Part shown: piece after piece, positions 34,481 to 45,044 of the stretch
Position numbering within the stretch: position 1 is the stretch's first letter
How the letters are laid out: the number at the start of each line of letters is the position of its first letter
Assembly: GCA_951640195.1 (NCBI GenBank)
Contig: OX621169.1
Coordinates: 1,178,001-1,242,000 of the forward strand
Origin: Porpolomopsis calyptriformis
Lineage: Eukaryota; Basidiomycota; Agaricomycetes; Agaricales; Hygrophoraceae
DNA: 64,000 bases
Direction: 5' to 3'
Translations under genes and position numbers: made by a program
Notes under the pieces: model-generated
The model's input: only the letters and a program-made list of their open reading frames with translations
The model's database searches: none
What the model was told of the DNA's origin: nothing

Positions 34481-37078
34481 TCATTCTCCTTTTACGTGCA
34501 GCAAGACTGAAAACGCCTCCGATACACTCGACGGTGATGATTTCGCTTGAGTCCGCAGACTTCCAAAGATGTCATCCTTGTATCGCTGAAGTTCGTTTGT
34601 GTAGTTTAGCTTGAGCTGGGCAAGGAGGGGAACGACGCTTTGATCTATTTCCTTTTCGATATGCGAGTTGAGAGATTCTCGAAATTCAGCAATATTCAGA
34701 TCGGAACTGCCTTCCTCCGAGGGCGGCGGCGGGGGACGGGACGTGTGCTCCAGCAGCGGAGCCAATTCTTGCTTCAAGACCTCTAGCTGTTCAGACTTTG
34801 CGCGAAGTCGATCTTCACATTCCGTTAGCTGGCCCAGCATCTGTCACAAGCATGGAATCATGTACCGCGGGGCGGTCAGCCATCTTCACTGAAATAAACA
34901 AATAAAATAAAGAAACTCACCGCATCCTGTTCTCGCCTCATCACCTCGTTCTCGGCTTTCCACTTTTGGACCTCTCCGCTTCCGTGGTCAAGCCCGGTCA
35001 GAATGGACGCCGCATCGGTTGCTATCTCGAGAACCTTTTCGCCCAATGCTTCCACTTTCTGCGAGAGCTCTGGACTTGGAGATAGGGGCTCTGGTGTGCA
35101 TTCCCCTTCCTCGGCCGCGGAGGAAGATAGCTTCATCGCCCCTAGCCGCTGTTCTATTTTTTCGTCGAGGCTGTTGCAGACGGTGGCGTATGTACTGATA
35201 AGGACGTCGCTTTGTATCTTGTCCATCTTAGTCTCCAGGTCGAGGATACGAGAGACGAAATACGAGCGCAGACCATCGCCTTCTTCGAGAGCCTGGGTAG
35301 ATGGTGATGGTGGAGGTGATTGAGTCAAGTGGGCGTTTGAGAGACCTGCTTCCTGCTGCTCGAGCGAAGGTGTGATCTTAGGATATGCTTTCTGAACGTG
35401 CCCCATCCACTCCTTCACTTCGGTAGTGTACTGTTTTACGTCCTCGATTGTCTTCGGGTCAGGATCTGACAATTTGGCCGAGGGGTCTATTGCCGCGGCC
35501 AATTCCTTCAGGACAGCGGATTGTTGCTTTCGATACTCTGCTAGCTTCGATTCAATGCTCCAACGCTCCGCGTCCAATTTCTTTCTACCAGCATGGCCGA
35601 CGTGTGAATAAAGAGTAGCGTTCTGTATTCTCTTCACCATATCTCGTTCGGATTCCGCTGTTCGGATATCGTTATCAAGTCTAATACCTATCGCGAAAAG
35701 TCTACGGAAAGGGAATTATTAAAATAGTATGACTCGATACCAAACAGACCATACGTACTTAATCGCGTGGGTAATAGTCTTTTCGTCATCTGTCTCTGCA
35801 GTTAAGTTTGGATTGACTCGGGAGGTGGTTGATGTCTGCTCAGTTCCGCATAGCGATGTCGGGTAAGAAGCAAAGGAGCCATCTTTTGCACGCGAAACTT
35901 CAGTCCAATCAGTCATGGTGACGTCGCCTGGAACAACGGTTGCTTCGCTTGAGGCGTCATCTCTTTTCACGCTAGTTGGAGGTTGTGGAACGAGCGGTGA
36001 CCACCGACGCCCTGACGTAGCCGTCGACTCGTTACCTGGTCCCGCGGGTGACCTTTCTTTCCTGTCATTTTTGACGCCCCGAGGAAGCCTTTGCGACCAA
36101 ATCGCCGATGAGTCAAGCGAGCCGCGAGTCTCCGCAAGAGGCCTTCCCTCTCGCTCATTGCTAAAATCATTACTTTGGGGCTGCGAAGGGGCTGAAGATG
36201 TCGGCCAGTTTTCCGCACCCCAAGTTGACGCGGCTGCACTTTCTTTCCATGGGCCCCCGGAGTCCTTGGAGGAAGGTGGAGGAACCGATGACCACGCAGA
36301 TTGTGATGCGGCGGTGGAATCGGCATCCGTTCCCCAAGCAGACGCAGACGCATTCCCTTTCCCCCTCCCAGGATTGCCCCAGCCACCACCCCCCGAATCA
36401 CCAGACCATCCAGCAGCAGAACCGCTTTGGTCGGCTCCACCGGATGGTCCCCAAGACGCCTGGCTGGTCGAGCCCTGCTGTGGAGGGTCTGAACTTGCCC
36501 ATCCTCCGCCCGAGGTATCCGCAGAGCCTCCCCAACCGCCAGTATTGGATGGCTTTTCGCCTGCACGAGAAGATCCCCATTGGCTAGAGGTTTTAGAGCT
36601 CCCTCCCAGCCCCCATTCCGATGTATCCCAAGAAGAGTCGGAAGGTTTCTCATGAGAACTTGTTGGTGCACCCCATCCCGAAGAGTGCGACTCTGGATGA
36701 GCTCGAGAAGATCAGTCAGAAGCAACGGGTAATGAAGGGGACGATTCACCTCGATTAGCTCTCCTGATTCCACCTGGCCCCCCTCTTGCTCGCGTTTGAT
36801 CATACTGCACAAGTGGGACAATTGAAGGGTGATTATTAAAAGAGTGGTGACGGTAACTCGTACATGTCTTTTTACTCCTGCAGGAAGGCTAGGACCAGCA
36901 GTGTTCCAGTTGGCATCGGTAGGATGAACGAAGGCACAGCCTCGGCCTATTCGTAGACATCCGCCATTCCGAGGGTGTCCGGCATCATCGTAATACTGAT
37001 ACAGAACATTCTGAGATTTGGACGCGACTTGGGTGGTTAAACGTGGCTCAGACTGACCTTACATCTAATGTTAGGCAT
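34481..37078 (-). CDS. CCCH zinc-finger protein with GW/WG repeats and coiled coils
   Basis: Probable RNA-binding protein. Exon 1 (37078-37058) and exon 2 (36995-36864) join to give a CCCH finger at the N-terminus: RCKYYDDAGHPRNGGCLRIG then RGCAFVH (C-x13-C-x6-C-x3-H). From about 36720 to 36180 follows a disordered region with some 13 Trp residues set in Gly/Ser context (SGWGA, SEWGLGG, SQWGSS, GGWGGS, GGGWASS, ASWGPS, GGGWGNP, SAWGTD, STWGAENW), the pattern of Argonaute-hook GW proteins. The C-terminal half is coiled coil, with a Pro-rich break (RPPPPPSEE) before a last helical segment. Function is unproven; the resemblance to GW-type RNAi partners is an inference. Confidence 0.75.
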
Positions 37079-37366
37079 TTCGACTGATTGGGTATCCGTC
37101 AAGAACCGCAGGTATTAAATGAATTGAAGGGTACAAAGGGAATCAAAGAGACCTTTGAGGTCCTTTGAAAATGAGGGTCACGTGGTCAACATATGGGATC
37201 TTTAGCAGAAAGCTACATATCTACACCTAGACTAGATCATGAGCTGGGCATGTCACTCCGTCCTTCCGTGAGTATGTCGTAAAGGGATGGGGGGATGGGA
37301 GGGGGGAAGAAAGACAACTCTACCCGCAAATATTTATACAAGAAAACATAAAACGATCATAACAAT

Positions 37367-37699
37367 CTACCATCTGGGGAACCATCTCGAAGGTGGCCTG
37401 CGAGTCGGCCTAGCATTACGAACGACAGTCACAGTCTTGCGGCCGTCGTCAACATCTTCTTCAGTGATTATATCCACGGCCGTCGTCCGAGGACTGGCAG
37501 TCGTGGACAAGGAGGATACGACTTCGGGTGGAGCAGCCCGACGGGTACTAGCCGGGGAAGGAACAGTAATGGTTTGGGTAACGGTTTGTGTTTGAGTTTC
37601 AAAAGCGGTTTCGGAGATGACCAAGGGGGGAAGCGCCTGCAAAAACAGGTTCGTCAGCGAACCGCTCATTCCGAAGAATGGGTGTAGACTGAAGGCCAT
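37367..37699 (-). CDS. Doubtful small ORF
   Basis: 110 codons with an ATG at 37699 (MAFSLHPFFGMSGSLTNLFL), a hydrophobic start, a Thr-rich middle (QTQTVTQTITVPSPAS) and an Arg/Trp-rich end. No domain is recognised and there is no intron to support it. It could equally be 3' UTR of the neighbouring gene. Confidence 0.25.
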   Translation of the reverse strand: MAFSLHPFFGMSGSLTNLFLQALPPLVISETAFETQTQTVTQTITVPSPASTRRAAPPEVVSSLSTTASPRTTAVDIITEEDVDDGRKTVTVVRNARPTRRPPSRWFPRW

Positions 37700-37914
37700 C
37701 GCGCAGGAGGAAAAAGAAAAACAAACGAAATAAAAATATATATATATCACGTTGATCTCGATCGCGTCGATTGGCCTTCAGTACTACACAGACAAGGGGG
37801 ACAAGATAGAAACACCGTAGTCCCCCAAGCCCGGACGAAGGAGGAGGGGACGGGATGGAGGATACGGACAATACAAGAAAAGAAATAGAAAAAGGTCGTA
37901 GGGCCTCCTTCGTC

Positions 37915-38669
37915 TCAGAGCTCGGAGCGGCGCGGGATAGGCGGCGGTACCTTGACTTTTCGCTTCGAGCCCGAGGGTTCATACACGACCTCCTCCTCAA
38001 CCGTATGTGCATTATCACTACCGAGAGCACTGACGGGGGGGAGGGGGGGGGGGATGTGAGAAATGAAGGAGGTGGAAGTACATTCAAAACTCACATAAGT
38101 TGCTCCATTATCCAGTTTTCGCGAAGGGAGGCATCATGCTCCCTACGATTAACATTTTCCTCACGCTTGCTGATGTCTCGTTCTCGCTCAGTGATCCTGA
38201 GCTCACGTTCGAGAAGTTCCTCTGCGCGATTGCCAACCCATCCTGGTGGTGTGAGTGATTCCTCTTTAGCCACTTCCTTGATGATAGTTTGGGCGGGTCC
38301 GTAGACGGTTTCAACGGTGGTTGATATTGGGCAGATGACCGGTGTCTGCGAGGAGATAACACCGCCGGGTGCACCTGCGAGTAATTCCGCCTCGCGGCGT
38401 GCGACATCTGCTTCGCGCATAGCGACAGAGGATTCACGAGCGATGAGGGCCTGCGATCGTTTGGGAGTGAGATAGCCCAATATACCGGATGTACCTGAAT
38501 CACCGGTCGGGTTGGATGATTGGGAGGGCAAGGAGAGCATGACTGCCAGAACGGCGAGGACAAGAGAGAGGACGAGGAGAAGGGTTGTGGACGATATGGT
38601 TCGGTGATGATGATGTGATCTTTCGCTGCGGTGACGATCGCCATGATGGGAAGAGGAAGGCTGGGCCAT
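37915..38669 (-). CDS. Single-pass membrane protein with coiled coil, unknown function
   Basis: Start at 38669 (MAQPSSSHHGDRHRSERSHH), a His/Ser/Arg-rich cytosolic head, one strong membrane segment (TTLLLVLSLVLAVLAVMLSL), then a charged coiled coil with heptad-like repeats (ARESSVAMREADVARREAEL; ELLERELRITERERDISKRE). One intron, whose acceptor on the minus strand is preceded by an almost unbroken run of about 20 C/T bases (near 38030-38055), leads to a last exon ending PPPIPRRSEL* at 37915. I do not recognise a family. Divergent from NUR1, 252 bp between starts. Confidence 0.68.
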
Positions 38670-38921
38670 CCTGACGCTAATCGAATGCGATGGCGACAAG
38701 GATGTGGAGGTAGCGGCACGGAGGATAGACGTGTTGAAAATCTGAGGGAAACTTTGAAAAAAAAAACGGCGGAATGCGTTTGGTTTTTGTCAAGAGGTAG
38801 CGCAATGAACCAGGGCAGCCGTATTTCCTTTTATATCTTTTTTGTTTGTACTTGAACCATAGCCAAATAAAGCCACGTGTTCAAGTCCACGTTATTTCCT
38901 TTTTAGGTAATCACACCTATC

Positions 38922-40166
38922 ATGCCGCCCACCACGCCCCGGAATCGCGTCTCATTAGGCGCCTACCGTTCGCCGTCGTCCACCCCGTCCATCTCCTCTT
39001 CGACGCCTTTCGACTGGGATGCGGCGCGTTCCGGGAAGCCTCCTCCTTATCCCAGCCCCTTACACCGGAAGCTGCAAAAATCGTCGCGGCAGAGCGTCGG
39101 CGGAACTCCCAGGAGAGTCGTCCGGAGGAAGGGGTTTCTGGAAAGGTTCGTGCCATATTCTTGCCGAGCGAAAACTCAACCGTTTTCACGCAGAATCACT
39201 GCCTGGCCTTCCCGAATCGCGTTCGAAATAGCCCTTTTCCCCAATAACATCCCTCTGCCTTCGCCAAAAACATCCGCTTGCCTGATTGGCGGAATGTTGC
39301 ATGGTTTACATCTATATTTACGCTGGAGTCAAGTACATCAAGTGCCCCATTCTGACCTCGGCTGGGAGGACATGTATCGCGAGGGAGAAGATGATCCATG
39401 GTTTGATTGGGTCGGTATTCATGCCACACCCTCAACCTCAAACCTGACCAGTCTCTGTTCGCAGACCGTCCCACTCTCCTGTTTTCTTTTCACGGCTTCC
39501 CTCTTCAATGCGTTCCTATTCTTCGGTCGAACCAAGCTCTATCGCCTCCATCGCCGCCAAGAACCCGTTCGGTCTCCGAACGCCGCTTTCGTGTCCTCCG
39601 ATCTTGATTTTGAACCGCTTGCTCCTCCATCGCTCATTTCCAGCCTCGCTTCCAAAGCATGGTACGCCTTTTCGTTGTTCTGGCGCTTTTTGCTCGGTAT
39701 GGGTTCTCCCGCTGGCAAGGCGTCTATGTTGGGAAAGACGGGAAGCGTGCAGCAATTGAGTGTATGGAATCCTGGCGAGTTGGAATCGGAATTGTTTTGT
39801 GTGTATTCACCCGCGCACTCGCTTCTTTGGATGGCGACGGATTGGACGAACTGGATGACAATGCTGGCCGTTATGGCCCTGGTTGGAGCTCAGGTGTGCG
39901 ATTTTGTTGTCGAGTTCCTTACGGTGGATTCTCACCCCTGACAGCTTCATTCCATCACCCGATCGTTTGAGGTCCTACTCAAGGACAAAGAAATCATCGC
40001 GGCCGAAGTTCTCAACGAATACAACCAGGTGGTAAGTGCCTTTGTACTCGGTGCCATATCCTCCGCTCACCCACTGTAGTTTGTGTATCCTCGAGTGCAC
40101 CCCATACGCAAAGATGTAGCTGTTATGACCCACCAGGCAGAGGTCGTTGACGTCTGGAAAGATTAG
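38922..40166 (+). CDS. NUR1: Nuclear rim protein 1 (Nur1/Mug154 family)
   Basis: Inner nuclear membrane protein; in yeast Nur1 with Heh1 (the CLIP complex) tethers rDNA and telomeric silent chromatin. Exons 38922-39893, 39945-40031 and 40080-40166. The N-terminus is Ser/Pro-rich (MPPTTPRNRVSLGAYRS), then RRKGFLERF, two or more membrane segments (VPLSCFLFTASLFNAFLFFG; SLLWMATDWTNWMTMLAVMA) and the diagnostic C-terminal block LLKDKEIIAAEVLNEYNQ continuing over an intron as FVYPRVHPIRKDVAVMTHQA. The C-terminal match makes the call fairly secure. Confidence 0.84.
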
Positions 40167-40245
40167 TCTGTATCGTACATAGCGACCAAAAAAATTGATG
40201 AAAAAAAAAAACAAGCCAAACGGTCGTCAACCTTATTAAGACGTG

Positions 40246-42287
40246 ATGTATAGACGGTGCAATGTCAGTCCAACCCCTCATCGTCCCGCTGATCTCCTCG
40301 TTGACAGACCTTTACCGCTAGTTTTTCCACGACGATGGCCGACCTCGTCGTCTTGTAAACGGTGAACGTGGTTGTCCCCGAAAAGCTGGCAATTGTCGCT
40401 TTGTTCACCCAGAAGAGCCTCAGTGGGCTACTCTACCGGCCTCAGCCCCACCCCCAGATCGCTACTTGGAATCCCCCGAAGGCGAGGATCACAACATCAG
40501 AGACCGACGACCAGGCAACAAAAGTCCGTCGCTTCTTGCACTACGTCCCGATCCAGGTCGCCGCCACCCTCGACGTTCCCGCTCTCCTCCCTCATCTCCT
40601 CCTTTCGACCGTCGTAATAGTCGCAGTAGAAGCATACGCCCTCTAGACCGTCGCGACGATCGTCCAGACGACTACAGTCGCATCAGATCACGCAGAGATA
40701 GCTTCGACCGAAGGAGGGAAGACATCCATTCGAGTCGCAGAAACGACATGAGTCCTGCTTTCACTGCACATCTTTTCATGTGCTGCTAATCTCATCACAA
40801 AATGCGACTTCCACAGGCTATTTTCCTCCAAACGATCGAGGTGGTGATCACCCTCCACCTCCCCAAACCCCTCCCCCTCTTGCGCCACCCCCGCCTCTCC
40901 CAACCGCCCCTTCCTTCTTGGACACTAGAAATGACTCTTCCATTCCAAAAGGACCAAAAGCAGAGGTCACACCAGACGAGAAAAAGAAGATGTGGAATGA
41001 TCGACTCAAGTGGGCGGCCGTCCTCAATTGAAGATACCAGCTCATCTTGACACTTTTTCATTTGTAGACGCATTTCAAGCTCGGTGCAGGCTCACACGGA
41101 CTACAAGTCGCTTACTACAGAGCTGGAAAACTGCCGCCGCCTCACCAACTCCTGGAGCTACTCGCAGCTCCCCGAGGAAGACAGAAATCGTATTACGGCC
41201 CAACTAGCCAATCTCGAATCACAATGTGAAGAGAAGAAAAACCTTCGCGACGCTGCTGTTGCGCAACTAGCGGACACGGAAACATGGCCGATCGGAAAGC
41301 GCCTTGACGAAGCCGATGTCGGATACAAACAACTATTCAAATACGTCGCCGAGCTTAGGGATACAGTGACGGAGATGAATGAGCTGTTACATGACATGGT
41401 TGTCCAACGAAATGCCAAGGTGGTGGAGCAAATACAGCCCGACTCAGCCCCGCACTCGGACTCGCGTCCCTTGAAGCGACGTCGCGTGTCATCCAGCGGT
41501 CCGGGAGGCCACATTGCCACCACCAGCAACAGCAATCAGACACAACTTGAGCACATTCAGGACAAGCTGACAGATTTCGAAAGAAACTTGTCAGACTTTG
41601 AAAACAACTTGCATCAGCATGATAGGGAACTAGGGGAAGAGTTAGATTCCAGACTAAATGAGAGGCTCAAAGAAATTCGCTCCTCTGGGCGAGCCGCTGG
41701 CGCCAAGGCTCTGCCTTTGGATTCGGACGCTCTTTCTCGTCTCAATGAGATCGAAGTGAATATCACCGCAACAGGCGATCAAGTTGGCGAATTAGCAGAG
41801 GAGGTCGGCAATCTGCTCTTGCAATCCACCTCACACGACGGAGAAATCACGCGATTGAAGCTCGAGAATGATCTTCTCAAGAATCAATTCCTCGCCGTAA
41901 GTGTTTCGTTTACCTGCTGAGATCATCCCGGAAATCGTGGATTGATGGGTTTTGGAACAGATGGAACAAAAACAGAAAGACTATATTCAAAAGCAGGAAA
42001 AACACGAGAGAGAAATGAGCGCACTCACGGCTGCCTTCGCGGCCCATCTCGCCCGCCCGACATCGCCGCCTCCCTCACCTCTTTCCGTTCCACCTGAATA
42101 TCTCCTTCGGGCCATCGGAGGCCCTATTATGGAGTCGGTCCTCGCCAATGTGCAGCCGTTGGTGGAGGACCTGCGGAAATCGATGGATGAAATGTTGCGC
42201 GTGCTCAAAACAGAGATATACGAGATGCTGTGCGCTGAATTGTCGCAACGCATTAAAGCAGGAAAGGGAGATGGCAATGCGTCCTGA
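40246..42287 (+). CDS. CCCH zinc-finger protein with coiled coils, relative of 34481-37078
   Basis: An 18-nt first exon (40246-40263, MYRRCN) and an exon from 40322 join to give CNFFHDDGRPRRLVNGERGC followed by PRKAGNCRFVHP, a CCCH finger of the same form as that at 37078. Next come an Arg/Ser- and Asp-rich region (RRDDRPDDYSRIRSRRDSFD), a poly-Pro stretch near 40860-40910, and long coiled coils (SLTTELENCRRLTNSW; LEHIQDKLTDFERNLSDFEN). The last exon ends with LLRAIGGPIMESVLANVQPL and VEDLRKSMDEML, resembling the end of the other CCCH protein. Likely RNA-binding. It lacks the Trp repeats of its relative. Exon joins between 40790 and 41084 are approximate. Confidence 0.72.
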
Positions 42288-42481
42288 ATAGAGAAAGGCT
42301 CGTCCTCAAGTTCCAAGGCAAAATGTTGTGTTTTTGTTCTCTCCTCATGCTTACAGTTACTTCGAAAAAGACCTTCACAGAGGGTACCGTAGATAAAATA
42401 TGACTTCGTTGGCTATCTGATTGCAAGGAACAGCTACGATTTCGTGCCATCACAGTGGGTTGTGTCTGATGGCGTTGCTGC

Positions 42482-43438
42482 TCATGGTTCTTGTACGGGA
42501 CCACCGTTATGATATCCCCCTGCTGAGATTGAGAAAAATCTAGTTCCAACTCTCTTGCTCTGCTCCTCGGAGTGGGTGACCCAAACGATAGCTTTAAGAC
42601 AAGTTTCGGCCGAACGAAGCTCGTTCACCAGGAAATCTTCCACAAGAATCGAAGACTCGATATCCAGCGCCGACGTCGGTTCTACCAACACGTTCAGTCA
42701 GATATCCATGATAACCCATGTCCGGACACACTGACCGTCTAGCAAGAGAACTTCTGCGGCATCGAGGCCAACGGCCACGGCCAAGGCCACCCTCTGGCCC
42801 TCTCCTCCGCTCAAAAACGACCACTCCCTGTCCCAGAGTGCTTCGTCGATCCCCCAGCCTCTGGCGACGTCGATCGGGTGCTGCAGGTCAAGGCCGGATG
42901 ATGCTGTTGCATCGTTGGCTCCAGCGGCCGGTTTGGTTGGCTGCTGCGAGCGGGCGGACCTCCGAGCGTTGAACGAGGCGATGTGCGTCAGAAAATGGCG
43001 GGGGGTGCCAGGGAGAAGCGAGGGTCTTTGGGGGACGTACAGGACGCGTGTGCGGTATCGTGGAATCCCTGTGCAAGGTCAACACCAGAGAGATGCAAAG
43101 AGGGAACAAAGGAGTACCATAGGACATGGGCTGCCTGCGCGTATCGCCATTCGTCATGCGGCAGTCATCATAGATACTAGAGTGCACACCTTCCTCTGTA
43201 AAGTACCTGACCGCTGTATAGGTTGAGATGAGCGAGGGCCTTTAACAACGTCGACTTTCTGTGAACGATGAGGACGATGGACTCGTCTTTAGATATCAGC
43301 CTACCCAGAGCCACTTTTCCCCTGCAAAATTAGCACATCGCCCTCGTTGAGGGTGAAGTTCAGAGAGGAGAATACGGGTTGCTTTGGGGCTTTTTCGCAG
43401 GAGAAGTCACAGACTTGGAGGAGAGGTGGTTGGGTCAT
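42482..43438 (-). CDS. Stand-alone ABC ATPase (YbbL/FetA-STAR1-like)
   Basis: A single nucleotide-binding domain without membrane segments. Start at 43438 (MTQPPLLQVCDFSCEKAPKQ); Walker A LQGKSGSG/KSTLLKALAHL split by an intron; Q-loop VLYVPQRPSLLPGTP; signature SFLSGGEGQRVALAVAVGLD; Walker B LLLD/EPTSALDIESS, again over an intron; H-loop AIVWVTHSEEQSKRVGTR. The short length and the HSEEQ..RVGTR ending resemble bacterial YbbL/FetA and plant STAR1, which pair with a separate UPF0014 membrane protein; no such partner is visible here. ABC ATPase is certain, the subfamily likely. Confidence 0.85.
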
Positions 43439-43533
43439 GAAAGAAGTGAGTGTGAATGTGCTAGAAGTCCAATAATTCCAATATCGATAATTTTTCTAGC
43501 GGATGCGTTAAGTATTATGATCTAAAATGCCGG

Positions 43534-44789
43534 CTATGGTTGAGGAGGCATGCCCATCTCCTCTGGCGTTAGACTCGAACTCTCGATCATCACACCGACA
43601 CCGACCTTGGCGGCGTTCTGGGAAAAAAAAAAAAAGAAAAAAATCGGTGAACATGTCACTCGCTTGTGGATCCAAGCGCACCTTGAAATGGTCAATCTCG
43701 CCGGAAACGAGGAAAGCAAACGTCGGCGCGAATCGCTGCTCGAGCAGCGCTGAAACTTTTCCCGAAGAATCCACTTGCGCCCTGAACGTAGCCATACGAA
43801 GATCGTACTTGGCACCGAGTGTCGCAATAGCGTCCCTCCGAGTTGGAGTGGCGATAAGTTGCAAATCTGCCGCCACCTCTACCTTTTCGCTCAATTTTTG
43901 CCAGTACGTTGCCTGGAGGATGCCAGCAGGTTGAACATGGGCCGTAGCGATCCAATTTTTGTCGGTGCTAGTGTATTTAGCGAGGTATGAGGTGGTGAGT
44001 TCCGCCATATCGGGGGTGGGATGTTGGAAGAGTGACTCGAAACCGAGAGCGAGATTTTTTGTGAAAGATTGGAGGTAGCTGCCGATAAATATGCCAGTGA
44101 GGTCCGCAGGCCAGGGGTTGAGGGCTTTTGCGTTGAGGGTGTAGTCTGAACCCAGGTAATCATGTTCCAACTGAATCATGTTATGACCCACTTGGGACGA
44201 GAACTGGATGGCGATGTGAACGGGAAGGGAAGTCAAAGAGATTGAGCGAACGTTACCTGTGCCTGCACCTTCGTGATGTTGCTGGCCGTCCATGCTTGAT
44301 TTACACGAGCATTCACGTTCCCCTCGTGATCGATGCCGCCTTGGAGATAAATCTGCGAGGGTCAGTCAGTGTCGGAAGGAATGGAACGAAACAAACGGCG
44401 CGTGCGTACATTCGGATTCACGAATACGGCGGCAAAATTGTAAGAAGGTGGTGCGGTTTGAGAACCGAGAGCGAAAGAATGAGTGACTTGGAAAGCAGGA
44501 TTCATTGAGAGCGTTTTAGTCAGGTCAGCGCGGCCGCCATCGAAAGCAAAGTTGGTGAGATGGGTTGCTGGATGGGAACAGGAACGATATGAGTGTGCAG
44601 ACTTGAGAACGAACCGGATACTTTACTTTTGACTTCTTTCTGAAGATTCTCGACGGTGCCAGGATTGGGCAAGGCGAGATCTGACCGCCATTGGGATAAG
44701 CGGCTGTAGACATTTGCGAAGGGGGAAAACGGGGAAAGGAAGAGAGACTTTGGAGGTGAACTTGGAGGAGGAACGTTCGAATAGGCCAT
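43534..44789 (-). CDS. TOM40: Mitochondrial outer-membrane import channel Tom40
   Basis: Beta-barrel pore of the TOM complex. Start at 44789 (MAYSNVPPPSSPPKSLFLSP). Exons then give LTNFAFDGGRADLTKTLSMN, QVTHSFALGSQ, NIYLQGGIDHEGNVNARVNQ and QFSSQVGHNMIQLEHDYLGS, continuing with YTLNAKALNPWPADLTGIFI and GSYLQSFTKNLALGFESLF. The C-terminal beta-signal region is NAAKVGVGVMIESSSL after an intron with an A-rich stretch on the plus strand (43622-43641). Ends at 43534. An upstream ATG at 44848-44850 is out of frame. Divergent from the KTR gene. Very secure. Confidence 0.92.
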
Positions 44790-45000
44790 ACTTTAGCTGG
44801 CCAAGGGCGACCGAAGAGACGTAACAAATACTGCCAAAGATCGGTGCCATTTCACCGCCCTTTCCCTTGCTTTCTTCCTCTCACCGCATGCCCAGACATC
44901 ACACAGTTATCCAGTATTAAATCCACCGTTGGACACCATTTTTCTGTGTATTTTACCATTTTTTTGGCGTGTCTTTACTTTTGGCGGGTGTCTGATCCGA

Positions 45001-45012
45001 CCCTAACCCTAA
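45001..45012. promoter_or_regulatory. Telomere-type CCCTAACCCTAA in the TOM40/KTR promoter
   Basis: Two exact CCCTAA units 33 bp before the KTR start, within the 255-bp divergent interval shared with TOM40. Too short to be a telomere remnant with any confidence; it resembles the site at 2673-2683. Confidence 0.35.
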
Positions 45013-45044
45013 TCACCACCTCCCCCAGCTTTCAGATACTCAAG

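Noticed and set aside
35915..36655. Plus-strand 246-codon Pro/Ser-rich ORF
   Set aside because: It is the antisense shadow of the GW-repeat exon; the opposite strand has the CCCH finger, introns and conserved Trp pattern.
44623..44850. Upstream ATG at 44850 as the TOM40 start
   Set aside because: It is out of frame with the Tom40 exons, and I found no intron that repairs the frame; the ATG at 44789 leads directly into family sequence.
45001..45012. CCCTAACCCTAA as an interstitial telomere or chromosome-fusion scar
   Set aside because: Only two units, located in a promoter between conserved housekeeping genes; far too short for a telomere remnant.
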